Source of the DNA: JBBARC01 sp040400005
GTDB taxonomy: Bacteria; Pseudomonadota; Alphaproteobacteria; Acetobacterales; Acetobacteraceae
Assembly (NCBI GenBank): GCA_040400005.1
Contig: JBBARC010000012.1
Location: forward strand, 1-64,000
Reading direction: 5' to 3'
DNA length: 64,000 bases
Shown here one piece after another: positions 40,945-50,107 of the stretch. The first letter of the stretch is position 1, and every line of letters starts with the position of its first letter. Under the pieces are notes generated by a model. It was not told where the DNA came from. It saw only the letters and a program-made list of their open reading frames with translations, and did not search any database. The position numbers and the translations under genes were made by a program.

Positions 40945-42780
40945 TTATGCGGCGGCGGTGACAATAGCTAAAACATCGGTACCGTAACGTTCCAGCTTGG
41001 ATGCGCCGACACCTTTAATGTCGCCTAACTGATCCAGCCGCCGTGGCCGGGTGGCGGCAATGTCGCGCAGCACGGTATCGTGAAAAATAACGTAAGGCGG
41101 CACGCTTTGCGCTTTGGCGGTGGTGGCCCGCCATTGGCGCAGAATTTCAAACAAAGGCGAATCTTTAGGGGCGGAAACGGCGGCAATGGTATCCCCGCCG
41201 CGCGCCCGCGCGCGTGCTTTTGGCGCCGGGGTGGTTTTGGCATCGTCGCGCAACAGCACGGCGATTTCGCCGCGCAAAATCGGCCGTGCGGTGTCCTGCA
41301 CCAGTTCCAAACTGGCAAATTCGCCATCTTTAATGCGTAAAGCCCCGCGGGATACCAGCTGGCGCAGCACGCCGCGCCAAAACACGTCGGTACCATCAGC
41401 GCCGATACCAAATAACGCTAGCGCATCGTGCTTGTTGCGGGTTACCGCATCGGTGATTTCGCCGCGCAGAACGTTAATAATATGACGCGCGCCAAAAATT
41501 TGGCCGGTACGAAAAATCGCCGACAGTGCTTTTTGCGCGGCAATGGTGCCGTCAATCACCGACGCCGGTTCACGGCAATTATCGCAATGCCCGCAATCGG
41601 CGCCCATCGTTTCGCCAAAACAGGCCAGCAAGGCGCGGGTGCGGCAGGATGTGGTTTCGGCAATGCCAATCATGTGTTCCAGGCGCTGGCGCATCACTTC
41701 TTTTTGCGCATCATTGGCCTGGCTTTGCGCCAGCCACCGCCGGGCGCGCGCCATATCTTCTGCGCCATACAACAGCAATGTCTCGGCCGGGTCGCCATCG
41801 CGGCCGGCGCGGCCGATTTGCTGGTAATAGGCTTCCGGGCTTTCTGGCATATCCAAATGTGCCACAAACCGCACATCGGGGCGATCGATGCCCATGCCAA
41901 ACGCAATGGTTGCCGCCATTACCAGCGGCTCACCCGACCGGAAACGGTTTAGCGCCAAACGTTTTTCAATCGGCGCTTGCCCTGCATGAAACGCGATGGC
42001 CGGTATATCGGCGCGCGCCAAAGCCACCGCCACGCGTTCAGTTTTGTTGCGGCTGCCGCAATACACAATGCCGCAAGCGCCGCGGCGCTTATCCAAAAAC
42101 CCTTGCAGTTGCTGCATTTCACGCGATTTTGGCGTGGCGGTGACGTTCAAATTCGGCCTATGGAAGCTGGCGACAAATACCGCCGCCTCTTCCATGCCCA
42201 GCGAGGCCAAAATATCACTGCGCGTGCGCGGATCGGCGGTGGCGGTTAGTGCCATGCGTGGCACGCCGGGAAACACTTCTGATAAGCGCCGCAACTCGCG
42301 GTATTCGGGGCGGAATTCGTGGCCCCAAGCCGATACGCAATGGGCTTCGTCGATCGCGATCAACGCAAGCCTGGTGCGGCGCAAACGATCGAGCGTGGAA
42401 CTGCTCAACAGCCGTTCGGGCGAGCAGTACAGCAAATCTAAGCTGCCATCGGCCAGCGCCGCACTCACCCGGGTGGCCTCACTGCTTTCCAGTTCGGAAT
42501 GCAGGGCGCCGGCATTCACCCCCAACTGGCGTAAGGCCGCCACCTGATCATCCATCAGCGCAATCAGCGGTGACACCACAAGCCCAGTGCCGGCGCGGCA
42601 CAAGGCCGGCACCTGGTAGCACACGCTTTTGCCGCCGCCTGTGGGCATCAGCACCAGCGCATCGCCACCGGCCAGCACGTGGTCCACCACCTCGCCTTGG
42701 CGGCCGCGAAACGCGGGATAGCCAAACACCCGGTGCAATACCTCGGCCGGGTCGGCGCTGTGGCTGCGCGCCGCCATCAT
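40945..42780 (-). CDS. recQ: ATP-dependent DNA helicase RecQ
   Basis: This 611-residue helicase acts in the RecF pathway and at stalled forks. The DEAH core has LMPTGGGKSVCYQVPAL, the IAIDEAHCVSAWGHEFRPEY motif, ALTATADPRTRSDI and the motif VI stretch YYQQIGRAGRDGDPAETLLLYG. The zinc-binding region has CRTRALLACFGE and CGHCDNC, then a winged helix and a C-terminal HRDC domain (RDIAATRPRRLDQLGDIKGVGASKLERYG). GAGG eight bases before ATG 42780 sets the start. It follows the OmpA-like gene by 10 bases. Confidence 0.96.
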   Translation of the reverse strand: MMAARSHSADPAEVLHRVFGYPAFRGRQGEVVDHVLAGGDALVLMPTGGGKSVCYQVPALCRAGTGLVVSPLIALMDDQVAALRQLGVNAGALHSELESSEATRVSAALADGSLDLLYCSPERLLSSSTLDRLRRTRLALIAIDEAHCVSAWGHEFRPEYRELRRLSEVFPGVPRMALTATADPRTRSDILASLGMEEAAVFVASFHRPNLNVTATPKSREMQQLQGFLDKRRGACGIVYCGSRNKTERVAVALARADIPAIAFHAGQAPIEKRLALNRFRSGEPLVMAATIAFGMGIDRPDVRFVAHLDMPESPEAYYQQIGRAGRDGDPAETLLLYGAEDMARARRWLAQSQANDAQKEVMRQRLEHMIGIAETTSCRTRALLACFGETMGADCGHCDNCREPASVIDGTIAAQKALSAIFRTGQIFGARHIINVLRGEITDAVTRNKHDALALFGIGADGTDVFWRGVLRQLVSRGALRIKDGEFASLELVQDTARPILRGEIAVLLRDDAKTTPAPKARARARGGDTIAAVSAPKDSPLFEILRQWRATTAKAQSVPPYVIFHDTVLRDIAATRPRRLDQLGDIKGVGASKLERYGTDVLAIVTAAA

Positions 42781-42790
42781 GCTGGTGGCC

Positions 42791-43228
42791 TCAGTTGCGC
42801 GAGGGGATGCGAATTTCCACCCGCCGGCTGACCACGCCCACTTTATTTTGCTCGCCATTGGCCTGCATGTGCAGGCGGGTTCCATCCACGCCATCGGCCA
42901 CCAGCGTGTCGATCACCCGCTGGGCGCGCAATTCGGTGAGATACTCGTTGGCCTGGCTGCTGCCGGTGGAATCGGCGTAGGCTGCAATGGTGATGCGATC
43001 GGCGTGGCTCGCTTTGATTTTACCAGCGGCATCCTTGATCACCGCCAGGGCGGTGTCATCCAATTCGCCCGACCATTTGGCGAAAAACACAATGGCGGTG
43101 GGGGCATCGGCGGCCCGTGCTGGCAACGCGCCAAAGGTCAGGGCGCCAAAGGTCAGGGCGCCAAAGGTCAGGGCGCCAAAGGCAACAGCAAGGGCGGGCA
43201 GGGCTGCGATCAGCAAACGGCGGGTCAT
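42791..43228 (-). CDS. OmpA-like domain protein with repeat-expanded signal peptide
   Basis: This 145-residue protein has a signal peptide and a C-terminal OmpA/MotB-type peptidoglycan-binding domain (about residues 45-145: DRITIAAYADSTGSSQANEYLTELRAQRVIDTLVADGVDGTRLHMQANGE, with the closing NKVGVVSRRVEIRIP). It probably sits in the periplasm, bound to the wall. The hydrophobic core of the signal contains GALTF three times plus GAL, coded by exact 15-bp repeats. ATG 43228 puts arginines right before the core; ATG 43243 is possible. recQ follows closely and is likely co-transcribed. Confidence 0.8.
   Translation of the reverse strand: MTRRLLIAALPALAVAFGALTFGALTFGALTFGALPARAADAPTAIVFFAKWSGELDDTALAVIKDAAGKIKASHADRITIAAYADSTGSSQANEYLTELRAQRVIDTLVADGVDGTRLHMQANGEQNKVGVVSRRVEIRIPSRN
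43128..43182. repeat. 15-bp tandem repeat within a signal-peptide sequence
   Basis: GCGCCAAAGGTCAGG occurs three times exactly (43128-43142, 43143-43157, 43158-43172), followed by a partial GCGCCAAAGG. On the coding (minus) strand each unit adds five residues, GALTF, in frame, so gain or loss of units changes only signal-peptide length. Confidence 0.93.
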
Positions 43229-43328
43229 CGGGTTGGTTTCCATCAAGGGGAACGTAAAAAGACTTTGCCGACTTAGGCGTTGCCGCGTCAACGCAACGGC
43301 GGGTGGGTTCCAGGGCAATCCGGTGAAG

Positions 43329-43470
43329 GTAAGACTCTTCTTTTTCTGAAGAAAAAGAAGCAAAAAGACTTTTGTAATGCGGGGACAGGGGCAACCCTGT
43401 CACCGCGTTCTCCGAACCAGCGTCAAAAAAGTCTTTTTTGTTTCTTTTCCTTCAGAAAAAAACTTTTACT
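43329..43470. repeat. paired AT-rich hairpin element (copy 8)
   Basis: The left arm (43329-43374) has the standard stem CTTCTTTTTC with GAAAAAGAAG, loop TGAA. The right arm (43424-43466) is imperfect (TTTCTTTTCCTTC then AGAAAAAAAC). The core TGCGGGGACAGGGGCAACCC and ACCGCG, CGAACCAGCGTC is nearly that of the copy at 54538. It separates cydC from the OmpA-like gene. Confidence 0.88.
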
Positions 43471-43504
43471 TTTTTGCCCTGGCACCCGATGGCCCTGAGA
43501 TGCG

Positions 43505-45148
43505 TCAGGCGGCCGCGGCCACCGCCAAACCTGCTGACAGCCGCCAGATACGGTCGAGCTTTTCAACGCCGGTCAGCCGGTGGGCGATGAGAATAACCGT
43601 GCGGCCGTGGCTTTGGGCAAAAAATGTCTGCAAAAACGCGCGCTCGGTTTCGGCATCCAGGCCGGCGCAGGGCTCATCGAGAATAATGATTGGGGCAGTG
43701 GAAAGCAGCGTGCGGGCCAGGGCCACGCGCCGTCCTTGGCCACCCGATAGGCGCGCGCCGGCTTCGCCTACCCAGGTATCTAAGCCATCGGGTAAGTTGC
43801 GCACGGTGTCGCCAATGCCAGCACGGTCGAGCACCGCCCACAGATCGGCGTCGGTCGCCGCCGGCCGCCCGAGCAGCAGATTGCCGCGAATGGTATCGGC
43901 AAACAAATGGCTGGTCTGGCCGAGCCAGGCGATGGCGCTGTGCACATCGGCGGCGGCCAAGTTTGCGATATCAACGCCGCCGAGCAAAACCCGCCCGGTT
44001 TGCGGGGCGGCAATTTTCAGCGCCAGCGCGGCCAGGGTGGATTTGCCGGCGCCCGACGGCCCCAACACCGCCACCCGCGCGCCTTGCGGCACATCCAGGG
44101 TTAACCCGCGCAGCACCGATGGCCGGTCGGCGGCCCAGGCAAAGTGCACGGCATCAAATTTTAGCCCCAAGCCGCCTTTGGCCGATACTGGCGGCAGGGC
44201 TGCCGGGTGCGCGGGTTCTGGGCAGGCGGGCGGGCTATCGGCGATATCCAGCACGCGGGTGGCACTCGCCGCCGCATTGCCAGCGGCAAGCCCGGCGCGC
44301 GGCAGGGCGGCCAAGGCTTCAAACCCCGCCACCACCACGAAAGCGGCGGTTATTTTGGCCGCAGCCGGCGCATCGCTTGCCGCCAGCACCGCCAGTACCG
44401 CGCCCTGGCCACACAGCTGGGCGGCGGCCTGGGCCAGCGCGCCACGGCGGGCGAGCACCCGTTGGGCGCCGATTAAATCGGTTTGGGCGGCGTCTATGCG
44501 GGCCGTTACCCGCGATTCCGCCCCGTAAGCGCGCACTTCACGTAAACCGGTCAACGCATCCAAACCGGCCACCCGCAGCGCGCTGTGGGCGGCGGCAAGC
44601 CGTGCCGCCTGCCCGCGCGCCAGCACAAACCCTGCCACCGGCAGCGCAAAAGCCGCCAAGCCGAGCAGCACAAACACCGCAGCCCCGGTGGTACGATCCA
44701 CCCGCCAGGCAAGTAAGCTTGCCGCCGGCACCACCAGCACGGCGCCGGTGAGCGGCACCAGCAGGCGCAGATAAATACCGTCCAGCGCGTCGATGTCGGT
44801 CACTACCCGCGAAAGCATGTCGCCGGCATCGCGCATGCCCAAACCGCCGGCGGAATTGGCGGCTAGGCGGGTAAAAAACCACACGCGCAAGCGGGCGAGG
44901 GCGCGAAACGTCGCTGAATGGGTGATCAGCCGTTCGCCATAGCGCAACACCACACGCGCAGGGCCTAAGGCGCGCAACACCACCACAGGTGCCAGCACGC
45001 CGCCGAGCATGGCAGCCGTTATCATGCGCCCCGAAGCCGCCATCAAGGTCAGGCCAGCGGCCAAGCCGAGCAGCGAGATTTGCAGGCCCAGCGCCATCAG
45101 CCAGTATTGCGCCCGCCATAGCGATAGGATGCGCAGCAGCGCGGTCAT
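43505..45148 (-). CDS. cydC: ABC transporter CydC (heterodimer with CydD)
   Basis: This 547-residue half-transporter has six membrane helices in an N-terminal domain and a C-terminal ATPase with Walker A GPSGAGKST, signature RLSGGQGRRVALARTL, Walker B IIILDEP and switch His in LIAHRLTG. CydDC exports cysteine and glutathione or handles heme in the periplasm and is needed to assemble cytochrome bd. It overlaps cydD by 4 bases (ATGA). The cydAB genes that often follow are absent; a hairpin element comes instead. Confidence 0.93.
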   Translation of the reverse strand: MTALLRILSLWRAQYWLMALGLQISLLGLAAGLTLMAASGRMITAAMLGGVLAPVVVLRALGPARVVLRYGERLITHSATFRALARLRVWFFTRLAANSAGGLGMRDAGDMLSRVVTDIDALDGIYLRLLVPLTGAVLVVPAASLLAWRVDRTTGAAVFVLLGLAAFALPVAGFVLARGQAARLAAAHSALRVAGLDALTGLREVRAYGAESRVTARIDAAQTDLIGAQRVLARRGALAQAAAQLCGQGAVLAVLAASDAPAAAKITAAFVVVAGFEALAALPRAGLAAGNAAASATRVLDIADSPPACPEPAHPAALPPVSAKGGLGLKFDAVHFAWAADRPSVLRGLTLDVPQGARVAVLGPSGAGKSTLAALALKIAAPQTGRVLLGGVDIANLAAADVHSAIAWLGQTSHLFADTIRGNLLLGRPAATDADLWAVLDRAGIGDTVRNLPDGLDTWVGEAGARLSGGQGRRVALARTLLSTAPIIILDEPCAGLDAETERAFLQTFFAQSHGRTVILIAHRLTGVEKLDRIWRLSAGLAVAAAA

Positions 45149-46833
45149 GCCGCCCCCCGCGCCGAGCCCACCACGCGGCCATCGGCCAGATCAATCCGCC
45201 TGCCGCCAAAGGCGTGGGCCGCGGCCGAATGGCTCGCCATCACCACCGTGCGGCCCAGCGCCAGGCGTTTGAGGCTGTCCAGCACGGCAGATTCAGTCAT
45301 CGGATCCAGATGCGCGGTGGGTTCATCCATCAGCAGTAATGGCGCATTTTTCAAAAACGCCCGGGCAATCGCCACACGTTGCGCCTGTCCGCCAGAAAGC
45401 CCGTGCCCGCCATCGCCGATGCGGGTTTGCAGCCCGTTGGGCAGCCCATCGGCGAAATCCATCACTTGTGCCGCGCGCGCTGCATCTTCGATTTCGGCGC
45501 GGGTGGCCCCGGGTTTGGCAAAGGCGATGTTGTCGCTGATTGATGCGGCAAACAACATGGGCCGCTGGCCAATCCAGGCGGTGAGTTCGGTGAGGGCTGC
45601 CGGCACAATATCGGTGATATCCAGCCCGTTGAGTTTAATGTGCCCTGAATCTGGCCGGATAAACCCCAGCAGCAATTCAATAACGGTTGATTTACCGGCC
45701 CCCGACCGGCCCGCCAGCACCACCATTTCGCCCGGCACCACAAAGAAATTCACGCAATCCAGTGCCGCACCCCGGCTGGCGTCCCAGGTAAACCGCACAT
45801 CTTCAAACGTGATGCTCACCCCGCGCGCCGCAATGGTGCGAATGGGGCGGGTTTTGAGTGGCAATGGTGCCGGCGGCAGGCTGGTCAGCGCCACAGCCGC
45901 CGCCGTTGCCTGCAGGCGGTCCTGATAGGCCATGGAAAATGCCCGAAGTGGCGCAAAAAACTCCGGCACCAGCAGCAGCAACGCCAGCGCCGGCATGGCA
46001 CCCGCGCCCCCCGGCGCCCCCGGCGTCAGGTGATGCCAGGCGCCAATGGCCATCACCACCAGCACCGCGGCCATGGCGCAATCCAGGGCCGCCGCAGATA
46101 AAAACGCCACCCGCAACACACGCATCAGCCGCCGGCGCAGTTCGTTCGCCGCATCACCCAAGGCACGCGCTTCGTCCTGCGCCCGTCCCGCCAGCACGAT
46201 GGTGGCAATGCCGCGCACCCGATCCAAAAACCGGGTTTGCAGCCGTTCCAGCGCCAAAAACTGCTTTTCACTGGCACGCTGGGCGCCAAGGCCCGATAGC
46301 GCCTGCGCCACCGGCACAAACAGCCCGCCCGCCAGCATCACAACGCCGGCGCGCCAATCAATCACAAACGCTGTTGCCAGCACCGCCAGGGGTGCCGCCA
46401 CCGCCAGCATCGCGGCGGGCAGCCAACGGGCATACAGCCCATCCAGCACCTCCACCCGATCGATTAAAATCGCGGTCAGCTCGGCTGAATGGTGGCGCCG
46501 CAACAGCGCCGGGCCAATCGCCAGCAAGCGCGCCAAAATATCGCGGCGCAACCGCGTGCGCCCGGCAACCCCTGCCGCAAACGCTGCCTGATCGGCCAAC
46601 AACCCCAGCGCCGCACGCAGCAACGCGCCAACCCCATAGCCAATCAACGGCGGCGCATCAGGCATGGAATCGCCGCCCAGCGCATCAGCCAGCAGCAAAG
46701 CCACACAAAACACCTGGCCGATGCCAATCAGTGCGGCCAAAAACCCCCAAAACAACGCAAGCATTGCCCGCGCCCGGCCGGCATTAACCTGCTGGCTGAT
46801 AAAATCCCGTGGCGAGGTGGCGGATGGCGGCAT
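45145..46833 (-). CDS. cydD: ABC transporter CydD (heterodimer with CydC)
   Basis: This 562-residue half-transporter has a six-helix domain with the pattern ALLRRHHSAELTAILIDRVEVLDGLYARWLPAAMLAV typical of CydD, and an ATPase with Walker A GRSGAGKST, signature GLSGGQAQRVAIARAF, Walker B LLLMDEP and MASHSAAAHAFGGRRIDLADGR at the end. It forms one transporter with CydC. It starts the two-gene operon, with a hairpin element upstream. Confidence 0.93.
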   Translation of the reverse strand: MPPSATSPRDFISQQVNAGRARAMLALFWGFLAALIGIGQVFCVALLLADALGGDSMPDAPPLIGYGVGALLRAALGLLADQAAFAAGVAGRTRLRRDILARLLAIGPALLRRHHSAELTAILIDRVEVLDGLYARWLPAAMLAVAAPLAVLATAFVIDWRAGVVMLAGGLFVPVAQALSGLGAQRASEKQFLALERLQTRFLDRVRGIATIVLAGRAQDEARALGDAANELRRRLMRVLRVAFLSAAALDCAMAAVLVVMAIGAWHHLTPGAPGGAGAMPALALLLLVPEFFAPLRAFSMAYQDRLQATAAAVALTSLPPAPLPLKTRPIRTIAARGVSITFEDVRFTWDASRGAALDCVNFFVVPGEMVVLAGRSGAGKSTVIELLLGFIRPDSGHIKLNGLDITDIVPAALTELTAWIGQRPMLFAASISDNIAFAKPGATRAEIEDAARAAQVMDFADGLPNGLQTRIGDGGHGLSGGQAQRVAIARAFLKNAPLLLMDEPTAHLDPMTESAVLDSLKRLALGRTVVMASHSAAAHAFGGRRIDLADGRVVGSARGAA

Positions 46834-46881
46834 GGTAGGCCGGTTTTAACTTGCGTGCCGGGTGTTGCCGAGGGGGCGAAG

Positions 46882-47022
46882 GAAAGAACCTTCTTTTTCT
46901 GAAGAAAAAGAAGCAAAAAGACTTTTATAATGCTGGGCCTGGGGCTGCCATGCCACCGCGAATCCCGAACCCAGCGTCACAAAAGTCTTTTGCTACTTTT
47001 CTTCAGAAAAGTAGATTCTTAA
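46882..47022. repeat. paired AT-rich hairpin element with compensatory stem change (copy 9)
   Basis: The left arm has the standard stem. The right arm stem is CTACTTTTC (46993-47001) with GAAAAGTAG (47006-47014), loop TTCA: the T-A pair of other copies is replaced by A-T on both sides, so pairing is intact. The core is GCTGGGCCTGGGGCTGCC, then ACCGCG and CGAACCCAGCGTC. It lies between cydD and the DUF1254 gene. Confidence 0.9.
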
Positions 47023-47037
47023 CCTTAGTCCTTAGCC

Positions 47038-47586
47038 TTAGCTTGCCGGTGCGCATGTCAGCGTATGGCGGGCGGCGTCGGAGATGGCGGCCATCTCGGG
47101 GGTGGCGGCGAGCGCGCGCAGTAATAGCAGGGCGCGATCGGTGGTGACGCGCACCGGGGTTACGCCATCGGGGGCGGTTGGTGCCTGGGCGCCGGGCGGA
47201 TCGGCGGTGGTGCTGCTGATTTGCAGGTGGATGGGTTTACCGGCCGATGCGCGATCGCTGGTGACGAACACGTTATTGGTATCGCCATCGAAGATTGCCA
47301 GCGACAGATAGGTGCTGCCGGGGCTGACCGATACGTTGATTGGCCCGTGATCGAGGTCGAGCACGCAGGTGGAGTAAAGCAAATCCGGGCTCGGCATCGG
47401 CACAAAGCGGTTGGCGGCGGTAACCGGCGGTGCGTGGGTTGCGGTGTTAACGCCGGCGCGTTTGGCGGCACCATCGAGCACGAACCACATTATTACGCGG
47501 GGGGCGGCGAACACCGCCATGCCGTGCACGGCGATGGCGACCAGTAGGGTTGCCACCAACGGGCGGCGGATCAGGGTGCCAATCAT
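47038..47586 (-). CDS. DUF1254 domain protein
   Basis: This 182-residue protein has an N-terminal membrane or signal segment (PLVATLLVAIAVHGMAVFAA) and a short DUF1254 domain (NRFVPMPSPDLLYSTCVLDLDHGPINVSVSPGSTYLSLAIFDGDTNNVFV). In larger proteins DUF1254 and DUF1214 are fused; in many alphaproteobacteria they are separate adjacent genes, as here. ATG 47586 overlaps the DUF1214 stop (ATGA). The biochemical role is unknown. The two probably form one exported complex. Confidence 0.85.
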   Translation of the reverse strand: MIGTLIRRPLVATLLVAIAVHGMAVFAAPRVIMWFVLDGAAKRAGVNTATHAPPVTAANRFVPMPSPDLLYSTCVLDLDHGPINVSVSPGSTYLSLAIFDGDTNNVFVTSDRASAGKPIHLQISSTTADPPGAQAPTAPDGVTPVRVTTDRALLLLRALAATPEMAAISDAARHTLTCAPAS

Positions 47587-48176
47587 GTGCAGGCTCCGCG
47601 CTTGATATGGGGCAGGGCGATGCTGGCGGGGGAGGCTGCTGCATCCGGGTTGGGCTGATACACGCGCGTTACCAGCACCAGGCCGGCGGCATCGGCGGGG
47701 TTGAGCCAGTTGCCATCGTGGTGGGTGCGATCGATTACAATCTGAAAATGGCCGGGCGTATCGTGGGCGATATTGGCGGACGCATACGAATATTTGTTTT
47801 GGGGGTTGATGATTAGATAATGTTTTTGATCGTAGAGTGTAACACTCCACCAGCGCGAAGGCAGATCGGTGCCATCCAGCGTGTAGGCGCAGGTGGGGAT
47901 AAGTTTTTTTCCATCGTCATCGGCGATGGCAGAAAAATACAAGGTTTCCTGGCGCGATAAGGCAAGGGTTGCGCCCAGCGCCACGGCTGCGCGCAGATAC
48001 GGCCCGCGGGCGGCACTGCCGGCATCCAGCGGTGTGGCCCAGGCGCCAACCCGTAAGCTGCCGGCATTGCCGATGCTGCGCACCGAAAACACTGCACTGG
48101 CCAGGCCCAAGGCGGTGCCGATACCTAGGATTGCCAACGCCCGCACAATGCGCGCCTGGCGCGAAAGGTTACTCAT
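47583..48176 (-). CDS. DUF1214 domain protein
   Basis: This 197-residue protein has an N-terminal hydrophobic segment (ALAILGIGTALGLASAVFSV) and a DUF1214 domain (GPYLRAAVALGATLALSRQETLYFSAIADDDGKKLIPTCAYTLDGTDLPSRWWSVTLYD, then YLIINPQNKYSYASANI and LVTRVYQPNP). It is coupled to the DUF1254 gene that follows. The sulfatase gene lies 9 bases upstream on the same strand, so all three may be one operon. Confidence 0.87.
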   Translation of the reverse strand: MSNLSRQARIVRALAILGIGTALGLASAVFSVRSIGNAGSLRVGAWATPLDAGSAARGPYLRAAVALGATLALSRQETLYFSAIADDDGKKLIPTCAYTLDGTDLPSRWWSVTLYDQKHYLIINPQNKYSYASANIAHDTPGHFQIVIDRTHHDGNWLNPADAAGLVLVTRVYQPNPDAAASPASIALPHIKRGACT

Positions 48177-48185
48177 GTGGTGGTG

Positions 48186-49895
48186 TTATCCTGCTGCCCG
48201 TGGTGCCATTACGCGCGCCAGCGCTTGTTCTAGCAACTCCCGTATCGGTTCGCCGATCAGGGCGGGGTCGAGCTCGAAGGCCGAGGTTGGCCGCAACTGC
48301 ACGCCGGTTTCTTCCACATAAGCCTGCCACAACCCCAGCAGGGCGTGCAGTTTTTCCGGGTGGGTTTGCGCCAGATCGGTGATTTCGCCGGGGTCGGCGG
48401 CGAGATCATAAAGCTGCCAGGCGCCTTCGCCCCAGCTTGGGCGCGGGATGTACACCGCCTTCCAATTATCCTGGCGGATCGCCCGGCGGCCGAACAATTC
48501 CCAGCCGGTGGCGTAGGTTGCGTCGTGCACCGCCGCGGTGGCGCCATCGAGCCACGCCAGCATGGATCGGCCGCGTAAAGCGGCGACGGTGCGGCCTTGG
48601 TAGCTGGTGCCGGGGTGGCTGGCGCCCGCGAGATCAAGCAAGGTGGGGGGAATATCCATCACCGTTGAAAACGCGTGGCCAATTTCGCCCGATCGCTGCA
48701 AGGCCGGGTAATGGGCGAACGCCACCACGCGAATGCCGCCTTCGGTTGTGTAGGTTTTGCAAAGTCGGGATGGCGCGGTGGCGGCCTGGGCCCAGCGTGG
48801 CCCGTACCAAATGTAGCTGTCGGGGGCGCCCAAATTGTCGATATGATTGTTAAAATTTTCGGCAATGTAGCGGCTGGTAATGGGGCCGGCGATCGGCATG
48901 GCCTCCATCACCGCCCCTTCGGCACCGTTATCAGACAGGAACAAAATAATGGTGTTATCGAATTGCCCGGTGGATTTGAGGTAATCCACCACGCGGCCAA
49001 TATTGCTATCCATGCGTTCCACCATGGCGGCGAACACTTCCATGGTGCGGGCGGAAAATTTTTGCTCGTCTGGGGTCATGTCATCCCAGGTTTTGGTCGC
49101 TGCTTCCACCGGGTGGGCGGTAACATCGGCGGCGATCAGGCCGAGGTTTTTCAGGTTGGTAAGGCGTTTATCGCGCAGTGCATCGGGGCCATCGGCATAG
49201 ATGCCATGGTAATGCGCGATGTTTTCGGCCGGTGCCTGCAGGGGGAAATGCGGCGCCGAGAAGGGTAGATAGGCAAAAAACGGCTTTTCGCTGGCGCCGC
49301 GGTCGGCGAAATAATCCAGCAGGCGATCGGTAAACGCATCGGACGAATAGAAATCTTTGGGCAGATCGGCGATAAATTGATCGCCTTCGAGATATTTGAC
49401 TGGCTCGCTGAACAAGGTAAGTGGATCGCGTAACTCGCGCCACAGATAATGGTTATCGGCGGCCCCGAGCATGGCAAAAGATCGATCAAACCCTTTGCTG
49501 CACGGGGCGGTGTCCAGAGTTTCGCCCAGATGCCACTTGCCCGACATCAGCGTATCATATCCGGCATCGCGCAACAGCTCGCCGATGGTGACCACGCGGT
49601 CGTTTAAATAGCCTTCATAGCCGGGGGCATCGCTTAATCCGGGCAGGCGGCCTTCGCTCATGGTGCCGATGCCGGCGATGTGGTGATCGGTGCCGGTCAG
49701 CAGCATGGCGCGGGTGGGCGAGCAGGCCGGGGCCGAGTGAAAATCGGTGAACCTGATGCCGGCTTTGGCCAGGGCATCGAGGTTGGGGGTGCTGATTTCC
49801 CCGCCAAAGGCGCCGAGATCGGAAAACCCCAGATCGTCGGCGACGATGAGGAGCACGTTGGGGCGGGTGCCGGTTAGGCGGGATGATGTTTCCAT
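48186..49895 (-). CDS. arylsulfatase-type sulfatase
   Basis: This 569-residue type I sulfatase has metal-binding Asp20-Asp21 in LLIVADDLGFSDLGAFG and the active-site motif Cys58-S-P-T-R in ACSPTRAMLLTGTDHHIAGIG, where the Cys becomes formylglycine. Further marks are LMSGKWHLGE and FFAYLPFSAPHFPLQAP, and LFLSDNGAEG carries the distal metal ligands. From ATG 49895 no signal peptide is seen, so it is either cytosolic or uses an in-frame upstream start (up to 50165) without convincing coding quality. The sulfate ester substrate is unknown. Confidence 0.9.
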   Translation of the reverse strand: METSSRLTGTRPNVLLIVADDLGFSDLGAFGGEISTPNLDALAKAGIRFTDFHSAPACSPTRAMLLTGTDHHIAGIGTMSEGRLPGLSDAPGYEGYLNDRVVTIGELLRDAGYDTLMSGKWHLGETLDTAPCSKGFDRSFAMLGAADNHYLWRELRDPLTLFSEPVKYLEGDQFIADLPKDFYSSDAFTDRLLDYFADRGASEKPFFAYLPFSAPHFPLQAPAENIAHYHGIYADGPDALRDKRLTNLKNLGLIAADVTAHPVEAATKTWDDMTPDEQKFSARTMEVFAAMVERMDSNIGRVVDYLKSTGQFDNTIILFLSDNGAEGAVMEAMPIAGPITSRYIAENFNNHIDNLGAPDSYIWYGPRWAQAATAPSRLCKTYTTEGGIRVVAFAHYPALQRSGEIGHAFSTVMDIPPTLLDLAGASHPGTSYQGRTVAALRGRSMLAWLDGATAAVHDATYATGWELFGRRAIRQDNWKAVYIPRPSWGEGAWQLYDLAADPGEITDLAQTHPEKLHALLGLWQAYVEETGVQLRPTSAFELDPALIGEPIRELLEQALARVMAPRAAG

Positions 49896-49996
49896 TGGCG
49901 GGAGTTTCGGGCGGGGCGGGCGGAAAGGCAAGGGTGCAATGCCGGCAGAGGCATGAACCATTCGCCGCCGAGGACGCGCACGTGCCTGACCTCTCA

Positions 49997-50026
49997 TTGG
50001 CAAGACTCGTGTTGGCAAGGCTCGTG
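49997..50026. repeat. 15-bp tandem duplication
   Basis: TTGGCAAGACTCGTG (49997-50011) is followed by TTGGCAAGGCTCGTG (50012-50026), one base different. The rest of the gap 49896-50107 between the divergent sulfatase and the broken gene shows nothing else I can name. Confidence 0.85.
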
Positions 50027-50107
50027 CCATTGCGAAGGTCCTGCTGTTGAGCAACATTAAGATCAGAGGCGCGAATGGCGGCGCTGCCGTGATCATGGGG
50101 AACGACA

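Noticed and set aside
45858..46787. 309-codon plus-strand frame rich in Pro, Arg and Ala opposite cydD
   Set aside because: Its composition is that of a shadow frame, with no motif, and it is fully antisense to cydD.
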